Source: Gemmatimonadota bacterium (lineage in GTDB: Bacteria > Gemmatimonadota > Gemmatimonadetes > Gemmatimonadales > GWC2-71-9). From it: a stretch of 17,265 nucleotides of DNA. The stretch lies in assembly GCA_003222235.1 (NCBI GenBank), contig QHVD01000014.1, forward strand, positions 1-17,265. The letters run 5' to 3'. The position numbers and the translations under genes were made by a program. Shown here piece by piece: positions 8,008-14,318 of the stretch. How positions within the stretch are numbered: position 1 is the first letter of the stretch; every line of letters begins with the position of its first letter. A model generated the notes under the pieces. That model made no database searches. It was given only the letters and a program-made list of their open reading frames with translations, and was not told the DNA's origin.

Positions 8008-8195
8008 AAAAAACAAGAAGGCGTGAAAAAGAGACGTGAAAAGGAGACGTGAAAAGGAGACGTGAAAAGGAGACGTGAAAAGGAGACGTGAAAAAGAGAC
8101 GTGGAAAGAAGGCGGCGGTGTCTGGACGCCTCCTTTTCACGTCTTCTTTTCACGCCTTTTTTTCACGTCTCTTTTTCACGCCTCTTTGTTCCTCC
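7996..8195. repeat. 13-bp tandem repeats arranged as a long inverted repeat between convergent genes
   Basis: Six consecutive 13-bp units run from 8031 to 8108. The first four (8031, 8044, 8057, 8070) are exactly GAGACGTGAAAAG; the last two differ by one base each. Two looser GGCGTGAAAA-type units precede them. From 8131 the same 13-bp rhythm returns in inverted orientation (for example TCCTTTTCACGTC at 8131-8143) through about 8195. The arms can fold with AGGCG at 8110-8114 pairing CGCCT at 8127-8131 near the tip. The array lies between two convergent genes and contains both of their stop codons. It could act as a two-way terminator, but that is inference. Confidence 0.92.
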
Positions 8196-9124
8196 GCCGC
8201 CAACTTCAGCGCCCCGACGGGTGTATCGATCATGTTCCGCACCAGCCGGGCGCGGTGCACCTCCGCGGCGAGCCGCTCCCCGAAGGCCCCAAGGAGCGGC
8301 GACTGCGGGCGCAGCACGCCTCCCGTCATGGCGACCGGGATCGGTCCCGCGTCCGGAAAGTACTGTTCCAGCGCCGCGACGAGGTCCACGAGCTCCCGTG
8401 CCGCATCGGCGACGGCCCGCCGGGCGACGGCGTCTCCTTCACCCGCGGCGGTGAGCACGTGGGGCGCGAGCGCTGCGACCTGGGCCGGCGTCGCCGTCGA
8501 CGCCCACCGTACCACCTCACCGAAGTGTTGCACGCCGAGCGCGCTGAGCACCCGTGCCAGCAAGGTGGTGGCTTCGCCCCTGCCGTCGTGCGCCCGCGCG
8601 GCGGCGGCGAGCGCCCGGCGCCCGAGCCAGTAACCGCCCCCCTCGTCGCCGACCTGCCAGCCGTGCCCGCCCGAGCTGTGGAGCCGCCCGCCGGGGTCGC
8701 GCGCGTACGCGATCGACCCGGTGCCCGCACTCACCAGGATTCCCGGGCCGCCCACGAAGGCCGTCGCGAGCGACGCCTCGGCGTCCGTCACTACCCGCAC
8801 CTGTCGCGCCAGGCCGGTCCGGACCAGCGCCGCCGCGAGCTCGGCTTGCTCCTGCGGGCGGCCGGCGCCCGCCGCGCCGATCACCGCCCGCTCGGCGGGG
8901 AGGTCCAGTCCCGCCAGCCCCGCGGCCCGCCGCGCGGTCTCGACCAGCACGGCGGCGGACGCGGCGGCCGCCCCCGGCTTCATCGCCGCCGCGGGACCGT
9001 CTGCCCGGCCGAGGACCTTGAGGTCCGCGGTGCCGATCACGACCGTGCAGTGAGAGCCCCCGGCGTCGCCGCCGAGAAGGACGGTGGACGGACGGTCGGG
9101 CGGACCGGCGGACGGGGGAGGCAT
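8150..9124 (-). CDS. BadF/BadG/NagK-family ATPase, probable amino-sugar kinase
   Basis: This predicted cytoplasmic kinase of 324 residues has the ASKHA (actin/hexokinase) fold and likely phosphorylates N-acetylglucosamine or N-acetylmuramic acid with ATP. The N-terminal phosphate loop is LLGGDAGGSH with Asp20. TDAEASLATAF carries the probable catalytic base Asp114, VSAGTGSIAYA (131-141) is the second phosphate motif, GDEGGGYWLG (159-168) is typical of this family, and MTGGVLRPQSPLL is the adenosine motif. The start is ATG 9124, the only start ahead of the phosphate loop; no ribosome binding site is clear, and a MITE-like element begins 7 bases upstream. The final ten residues (GVKKRREKKA) and the stop are encoded by the 13-bp repeat array, so the C-terminus is probably not ancestral. 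It follows an SSS symporter on the same strand. Confidence 0.85.
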   Translation of the reverse strand: MPPPSAGPPDRPSTVLLGGDAGGSHCTVVIGTADLKVLGRADGPAAAMKPGAAAASAAVLVETARRAAGLAGLDLPAERAVIGAAGAGRPQEQAELAAALVRTGLARQVRVVTDAEASLATAFVGGPGILVSAGTGSIAYARDPGGRLHSSGGHGWQVGDEGGGYWLGRRALAAAARAHDGRGEATTLLARVLSALGVQHFGEVVRWASTATPAQVAALAPHVLTAAGEGDAVARRAVADAARELVDLVAALEQYFPDAGPIPVAMTGGVLRPQSPLLGAFGERLAAEVHRARLVRNMIDTPVGALKLAAEEQRGVKKRREKKA

Positions 9125-9130
9125 TGCGTG

Positions 9131-9334
9131 CTAACAGGATGCTGAAAGAGGTCGTTGAGGGGTTGCGACGGGTGATCGCACGGGCTGAAGCCCGGCCTCG
9201 GCTGCACGGCCCGTCCTGAAGGACGGCGGTGCACCAGCGTCCTTCAGGACGCACCCGGGCCGAGGGCGCCCTTCAGGGCGTCCAATCAATCCACGTCGGG
9301 CACTCTTCAGGGGGTTTTTCAGCACCCTCCTAAC
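9131..9334. mobile_element. MITE-like element with terminal inverted repeats and palindromic core
   Basis: AGGATGCTGAAA at 9136-9147 is matched in inverted orientation by TTTCAGCACCCT at 9317-9328 (11 of 12). Both ends are flanked by CTAAC (9131-9135 and 9330-9334), a candidate 5-bp target duplication. The 194-base interior has no credible gene but holds four palindromes with a CTGAAG/CTTCAG core: 9181-9194, 9211-9226, 9237-9252 and 9267-9280, plus another CTTCAG near 9305. This layout fits a small non-autonomous transposable element. Its right end contains the stop codon of the SSS symporter (9319-9321). No transposase is present, so the family is unknown. Confidence 0.6.
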
Positions 9335-10788
9335 CCTTCCGTCCGCCTGTCCGCCTGTCCGACCAGGGAGGACGCCATCCCCACCGCCACGGTCACAGCC
9401 GTCCCGAGCGGCACGTACCACGGCCAGGCGAGCCCCCGGAGCCAGTGCCATGGGAAGCGAGGGATCACTGCGCCGAAGACGATCGGGCTCATGACGGCCG
9501 CGGCCGCGACGATGGCTAGGATGACGTCCCGCTGGCGCGCGCGCGGCCAGGCGCCGCCGAGCATGTAGGTGCCGAGCAAGCTGCCATATGTGACGGAGGC
9601 GACGCTCAGCGCGAGCTGCACGACCGGGGTGTTCTGGTCTCGGAACGCCATCGCGCCAACGACCAGGACGGCCGTCCAGAACAGCGTGAGCCACCGTCCC
9701 ACCCCGAGGAGGTGGGTCGGGTCGCGCCGGCCGCTCAGGGGCGCGTAGAAGTCGTGTGTGGACGCGGAGGCAAGCGAGTTGACGGCCGACGCGTGACTGC
9801 TCATGGCGGCGGCCAGGATCCCGGCGACCACGAGCCCGGCCAGCCCGGTCGGCAGCTGACTGATCACGAACGTCGGGTAGATCGCGTCGCTGCGCATCCC
9901 GGCGTGATCGGCTCCCGCCAGCCACAGGCACGTCCCCACGAGCAGGAACAGCGCGAACTGCGCGATGATGAACGCCCCCGATCCGATGAGCGCGCGCTGT
10001 GCGTCCTTGAGCCCCCGCGCGGCGAGCAGCCGCTGCACGATCACGTGATCGGTCCCGTGGGATGCGGCGGCGAGCAGTGCCCCGCCCGCGATCCCGCCCC
10101 AAAACGTGTACAGCACGGTGAACGACGGCCGGAAGTCGAACATCACGAGCTTTCCCTGCTCCCAGGCGCGGGGGAAGGCGCCCACGCCTCCGGCGAGGCG
10201 GGTGGCGACCACGACGGTGGCGACCCCGCCCAGGAGATACACGCCCAGCTGGATCACGTCCACCCACACGACGGCACGCAACCCTCCGACCCAGGTGTAC
10301 ACGAGGGTCACCACGCCGATCGCCAGGATGCCGGCCGCGATGTTCCAGTGGGTGATGATCGCAAGAGGGATCGCCGTAGCGAAGATACGCACGCAGTCGG
10401 CGAGCGCACGGGTGACGAGGAACACGCCCGACGCCGTGCGCCGGGCGGCGCCCCCAAAGCGCCGCTCGAGACGCTGGTAGGCGGTGTCCTGGGTCCCCTC
10501 GAAGTACCCGGGGAGGAGCAGCGCCGCCACGCCGATCCGGCCCACCAGGTAGCCGAAGGCGATCTGGAGGAAGGTGAGGTTGCCCCGCGCGGCGAGCCCG
10601 GGGATCGAGATCACCGTGACGGCCGACGTTTCGGTCGCGACGATCGAGAGCATGAGCGCCCACCACGGGAGTCCGCGGTGGCCGAGGAAGTAGTCGCTGG
10701 CGTCGCGCTGTCGGCCGGCGAAGACGAGCCCCGCCACGATGACGGCGACGAAATAGACGATGATGACGGCGACGTCGAGCGGACGCAC
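9319..10788 (-). CDS. Sodium:solute symporter family (SSS) transporter
   Basis: This Na+-coupled inner-membrane importer has 489 residues and about 13 hydrophobic segments. SSS marks are the first helix with the RDASDYFLGHRGLPWW loop, GGLRAVVWVDVIQ at 168-180, SHGTDHVIVQRLLAAR from 243, and ILAAAMSSHASAVNSLAS around 324-341. Ser330/Ser331 in the last segment correspond to the Na+ site of the family. The start is GTG 10788. There is no Shine-Dalgarno sequence, and an intrinsic terminator for erpA ends only 11 bases upstream. The kinase gene lies downstream on the same strand, across the MITE-like element whose right end supplies the stop codon. Import of a sugar or amino sugar for that kinase is a reasonable inference; the substrate is not proven. 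Confidence 0.88.
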   Translation of the reverse strand: MRPLDVAVIIVYFVAVIVAGLVFAGRQRDASDYFLGHRGLPWWALMLSIVATETSAVTVISIPGLAARGNLTFLQIAFGYLVGRIGVAALLLPGYFEGTQDTAYQRLERRFGGAARRTASGVFLVTRALADCVRIFATAIPLAIITHWNIAAGILAIGVVTLVYTWVGGLRAVVWVDVIQLGVYLLGGVATVVVATRLAGGVGAFPRAWEQGKLVMFDFRPSFTVLYTFWGGIAGGALLAAASHGTDHVIVQRLLAARGLKDAQRALIGSGAFIIAQFALFLLVGTCLWLAGADHAGMRSDAIYPTFVISQLPTGLAGLVVAGILAAAMSSHASAVNSLASASTHDFYAPLSGRRDPTHLLGVGRWLTLFWTAVLVVGAMAFRDQNTPVVQLALSVASVTYGSLLGTYMLGGAWPRARQRDVILAIVAAAAVMSPIVFGAVIPRFPWHWLRGLAWPWYVPLGTAVTVAVGMASSLVGQADRRTEGLGGC

Positions 10789-10798
10789 CTAGGGGAAG

Positions 10799-10826
10799 CA
10801 AAAAAGCCCGCGACGTGCGCGGGCTT
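10799..10826 (-). terminator. Intrinsic terminator downstream of erpA
   Basis: Read on the minus strand, AAGCCCGCG (10826-10818) pairs with CGCGGGCTT (10812-10804) around a 5-base loop, followed by a run of six T residues (10805-10800). It lies about 30 bases after the erpA stop codon. This is a textbook Rho-independent terminator. Confidence 0.85.
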
Positions 10827-10856
10827 GGGACGCCGCCTCGAGGGTCGCCAACGGGC

Positions 10857-11210
10857 TCAGACCGTGAAGGACGACCCGCAGCCGCAGCCGCCCGTGGCGT
10901 TCGGGTTCTCGAACGCGAAGCCGGACTCTTGGAAGTTGCTCTTGTAGTCGAGGGTCACGCCGTTCAGGTACTGGGCGCTGAAGCCGTCGACGAAGCAGCG
11001 CACGCCGGCGCTCTCGAGCACGATGTCGTCGTCGGCCGGCTTCTCCTCGATGTTCATGCTGTAGCGGAACCCCGAGCAGCCGCCCGGGAGCACCGCGATG
11101 CGGAGGCCGGCCGCATCCGGAGACACCTGCTCCTCCGCCATGAACTTCCGCACCTCGGCGGCCGCCTTCTCGGTCAGCGTCAGGGTGAGCGGGGTCTGCG
11201 TCGTCGCCAT
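10857..11210 (-). CDS. erpA: A-type iron-sulfur cluster carrier/insertion protein (ErpA-like)
   Basis: This cytoplasmic carrier of 117 residues delivers Fe-S clusters to apoproteins. It shows the full HesB/IscA/ErpA pattern: an N-terminal LTEKAAAEVRKFM helix, LPGGCSGFRYSM with Cys45, and the C-terminal GGCGCGSSF with Cys109 and Cys111; these three cysteines bind the cluster. ATG 11210 is preceded on the minus strand by GGAGG (11222-11218) at a 7-base spacing, and by a strong promoter-like sequence. A terminator follows the stop codon, so it appears to be a single-gene transcript. ErpA is preferred over IscA or SufA because no isc or suf genes are nearby and the sequence resembles stand-alone copies, but the subfamily call is not certain. 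Confidence 0.93.
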   Translation of the reverse strand: MATTQTPLTLTLTEKAAAEVRKFMAEEQVSPDAAGLRIAVLPGGCSGFRYSMNIEEKPADDDIVLESAGVRCFVDGFSAQYLNGVTLDYKSNFQESGFAFENPNATGGCGCGSSFTV

Positions 11211-11233
11211 GATCTATCCTCCAATCGCATAGT

Positions 11234-11262
11234 AAGTTAGCCGCGCAGGGTCGGCGTGTCAA
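11234..11262 (-). promoter_or_regulatory. Sigma-70-type promoter for erpA
   Basis: On the minus strand a perfect -35 box TTGACA (11262-11257) is separated by 17 bases from TAACTT (11239-11234), a good -10 box. Transcription would start near 11227, giving a leader of about 17 bases that contains the GGAGG ribosome binding site of erpA. Confidence 0.72.
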
Positions 11263-11328
11263 CCACCTGCTTGCATCCCGGCGCGTCGTTCCCTCAATTG
11301 GGGGCCTCCGGAACGGATCATAACCGGC

Positions 11329-13083
11329 ATGCGTCTCGACGCCCTCGACTGGTCGATCATCGCCCTCTACTTCGCCTTCAACGTGGCGATCGGTCTGTAT
11401 TACAAGCGCCGCGCGAGTCGTGACACGGCCGAATTCTTCCTGTCGGGCAGGAACGTGCCGTGGTGGCTGGCGGGCACCTCCATGGTGGCGACGACGTTCG
11501 CGGCGGACACGCCGCTCGCGGTCACCGGGCTGGTCGCGCGCAACGGCGTCGCCGGAAACTGGCTGTGGTGGAACCTGGTGGCGAGCGGCATGCTGACCGT
11601 GTTCTTCTACGCCCGTCTGTGGCGGCGCTCCGGCGTCATGACCGACATCGAGTTCTCGGAGATCCGCTACGCCGGGCCGCCGGCCGCGTTCCTGCGCGGC
11701 TTTCGCGCGCTGTATCTCGGGATCCCCATCAACTGCATCATCCTCGGCTGGGTCAACCTGGCGATGGTGAAGATCCTCCAGCTCCTCTTCAACGTCGGAA
11801 AGCTCGAGGCGTTGGCGATGGTCCTTGGCCTCATCGTGCTGACGTCCACGATCTCGACGCTCTCGGGCTTGTGGGGGGTCCTGGTGACGGACCTGTTCCA
11901 GTTCGTCATCAAGATGAGCATGGTGATCGTGCTGGCGGTCGTGGCGGTGCACGCGGTGGGCGGGATCGACGCGATGAAAACCAAACTCGTGGCCAGCGGG
12001 CGCGGCTCGGTGCTCGGCTTCGTGCCGGAGATCGGCTCGGCCTGGATGCCGATGATCACGTTCCTCGTGTATGTCTCGGTCAACTGGTGGGCGACGTGGT
12101 ACCCGGGCGCCGAGCCGGGCGGCGGCGGGTACGTGGCGCAGCGGATGTTCAGCGCGAAGGACGAAAAGCACTCATTGTTCGCGACCCTCTGGTTCAACAT
12201 CGCGCACTATGCCGTGCGCCCGTGGCCGTGGATCCTGGTCGCGCTGGCCTCGCTGATTCTCTATCCCGGGCTCGCCGACCCGGAAACGGGGTATGTCCGC
12301 GTCATGATCGACTATCTCCCATCGTCGCTCCGTGGGCTCATGGTCGCCGCCTTCGCGGCCGCGTACATGTCGACGATCGCGACACAGCTCAACTGGGGCG
12401 CGAGCTATCTGGTGAACGATTTCTACCGCCGGTTTCTGCGGCGTGACGCGAGCGAGGTCCACTACGTGCAGGCGTCACGGGTCGCGACGGTGCTCCTCAC
12501 CGTGATCTCCGCCGTCGTGACGCTCTACATGGGCTCGATCGCCGGCGCCTGGAAACTGCTGATCGTCACCGGGGCCGGCACCGGAACGGTGCTGCTGCTG
12601 CGCTGGTACTGGTGGCGCATCAACGCATGGAGCGAGGTGTCGGCCATGATCTCCGCGTTCGTGGTATCGGTGCTCATGCAAACCGTCGCGGGGCTCGACA
12701 GCGACCGCCCGGTCGATTTCGCGTGGATCATGATCGTCACCGTCGCCGTCACGACGATCGTCTGGCTCGCCGTCACGTTCCTGACGGCGCCCGAGTCCCG
12801 GGACACGCTCGTCGCTTTCTACCGGCGTACCCGCCCCAGCCGCTTCGGCTGGGAGCCGGTCGCGGCCTGGGCGCCTGAGGTGCGAGCGTCAACCGACGGG
12901 CTCGCCAACCTGCTGGACTGGATCGCGGGATGTGTGCTGATCTACGGCGTGCTGTTTGGGGTCGGCAAGCTGCTCCTGCACGACACGCTCCCCGGCGTGC
13001 TGCTGGTCGGTCTCGGCTGCATCGCCGGTGGGGTCATCTACCGCGATCTTTCGCGACGCGGTTGGCGGGCGGTCGTGGAGTGA
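11329..13083 (+). CDS. Sodium:solute symporter family (SSS) transporter, second
   Basis: This Na+-coupled inner-membrane importer has 584 residues, longer than the other SSS protein in the window, with about 14-15 hydrophobic segments and extra C-terminal helices after residue 500. Family marks are the DTAEFFLSGRNVPWW loop after helix 1, ATTFAADTPLAVTGL in helix 2, LVTDLFQFVIKM, and AAYMSTIATQLNWGASYLV around residues 345-363. In that last segment Ser348/Thr349 match the family's Na+ site. The start is ATG 11329; no strong ribosome binding site is seen. It diverges from erpA and converges on the hydrolase/GH3 operon. SSS proteins of this TTFAADTPL type often sit near cell-wall glycosidase genes, so amino-sugar or muropeptide-derived substrates are possible; the actual substrate is unknown. 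Confidence 0.9.
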   Translation: MRLDALDWSIIALYFAFNVAIGLYYKRRASRDTAEFFLSGRNVPWWLAGTSMVATTFAADTPLAVTGLVARNGVAGNWLWWNLVASGMLTVFFYARLWRRSGVMTDIEFSEIRYAGPPAAFLRGFRALYLGIPINCIILGWVNLAMVKILQLLFNVGKLEALAMVLGLIVLTSTISTLSGLWGVLVTDLFQFVIKMSMVIVLAVVAVHAVGGIDAMKTKLVASGRGSVLGFVPEIGSAWMPMITFLVYVSVNWWATWYPGAEPGGGGYVAQRMFSAKDEKHSLFATLWFNIAHYAVRPWPWILVALASLILYPGLADPETGYVRVMIDYLPSSLRGLMVAAFAAAYMSTIATQLNWGASYLVNDFYRRFLRRDASEVHYVQASRVATVLLTVISAVVTLYMGSIAGAWKLLIVTGAGTGTVLLLRWYWWRINAWSEVSAMISAFVVSVLMQTVAGLDSDRPVDFAWIMIVTVAVTTIVWLAVTFLTAPESRDTLVAFYRRTRPSRFGWEPVAAWAPEVRASTDGLANLLDWIAGCVLIYGVLFGVGKLLLHDTLPGVLLVGLGCIAGGVIYRDLSRRGWRAVVE

Positions 13084-13129
13084 GGCGGCGGTCTGCCCGT
13101 TCTCCTCGTCAGCGCCACAGGTGCCGCTG

Positions 13130-14318
13130 TTACAGCTCCGGGCGAGTGAGGGCGTCCATCACGAGGTCGGCCACGCGGGGCCGGACGCGCAGGATGGCCG
13201 TGTTGGCGCGGGTGGGATGGACGCGGTTCGTCAGCAGGATGATGAACAGATCCTTCTCCGGGTCCATCCACAGGGATGTCCCCGTGAACCCCGTGTGGCC
13301 GAACGCGCGCGCCGACAGCTTGGTGCCGGCGCTGGAGGTGGCGGTCGGGTCCTCGCGCGGCAGGGACGGCGTGTCCCAGCCGAGCGCTCTGGTGGAGCCG
13401 GGCGGGAGGTCCTGCCGCCGCGTGAACTCGGCCACGGTCTCCGAGCGGATCAGTTGTACACTGTCCCACGAGCCCTCGTTCAGGAGCATCGCCGCGAAGC
13501 GCGACAGGTCGAGGGCGTTCGAGAATAGCCCGGCGTGTCCCGACACGCCGCCCAGCCGGCCCGCGTTCTCGTCGTGCACCTCGCCACGCAGCATCCGGTG
13601 GCGGAAGCTCGTGTCGTTCTCGGTGGGCGCGATCCGGTCGCGCCAGCTCTGGGGCGGAAGGAACCGGGTGGCGGGCATCCCGAGCGGCCGGAACACCCGG
13701 CGGTTCACCGGCGATCCGCTCGACCACCTCGGTGAGCACGATCGCTCCCAGGTCGGAATACACGTACCGCTTGCCCGGCGACGTATCGAGGGGCGTCGTG
13801 TTCACGATCCACAGCGCGGTGCCGCGCGAGTCCGCTTCCGCGTACAGTTGGCGCCATGCGGGAAGCCCGGAGGAGTGTGTGAGCAGGTTGCGGATCGTCA
13901 CCTGGTCCTTCCCGGCGCCGCGGAACCCGGGGAGGTAGCGCTGCACCGCGGCATCGAGGGCGAGCTTCCCCTCGTCCACCAGGATCATGCAGGCGGTCGT
14001 GAGCCCCACGACCTTGGTGAGCGAGGCCAGGTCGTAGATCGTCCCCGCCTCGACCGGCCGATGGTCGTCGACGCCGTAATGTCCCACCGGGGCGGCCAGA
14101 GCGAGCCGGCCGTGCCGCCCGACCGCGAGCACGGCGCCCGGAAACGCGCCGCTGTCCACTTCGGCCCTGAGATAGGCCACCGCGGCGGCGAGCCTCGTGC
14201 TGTCGAAGCCGAGCGCGGCCGGCGCCGCGGGCGGGATGCCGGGGCTCGCGGGCAGCGGCACGCCTGCGCGGCACGCCGCGACGAGGCCGGTGAACGCCGC
14301 CAGGGTGCACGGCCTCAC
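13130..14318 (-). pseudogene. Serine hydrolase (beta-lactamase/PBP-like fold), frameshifted near 13703
   Basis: This is a predicted lipoprotein of the class C beta-lactamase/D-alanyl-D-alanine carboxypeptidase superfamily. GTG 14318 overlaps the GH3 stop codon (GTGA). The N-terminus has a short hydrophobic stretch and a lipobox VAAC (Cys16). Catalytic marks are SLTK (Ser99, Lys102), LLTHSSGLP, and YSD (187-189) in place of YAN/YSN. The frame is lost after VVERIAGEP at about residue 206. It resumes in another frame with RRVFRPLGMPATRF and continues through FGHTGFTGTSLW (the HTG motif) to a TAA at 13130. Relatives have about six residues between these segments, where only one base remains; a deletion of 17 or 20 bases restores a protein of about 401-402 residues. 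Peptidoglycan-peptide or ester hydrolysis is inferred from the GH3 neighbour. Confidence 0.82.

Noticed and set aside
7996..8195. CRISPR array
   Set aside because: The units are only 13 bp and directly abutting with no unique spacers, and half the array is inverted; there are no cas genes.
8075..9145. Plus-strand open frame starting in the 13-bp repeat and crossing the kinase gene
   Set aside because: It is Arg/Pro/Gly-rich with no domain, and the kinase motifs on the opposite strand are unambiguous.
13084..13129. Terminator hairpin between the convergent second SSS symporter and the serine hydrolase
   Set aside because: Only a short imperfect stem (CAGCG/CGCTG) with no T-run could be found.
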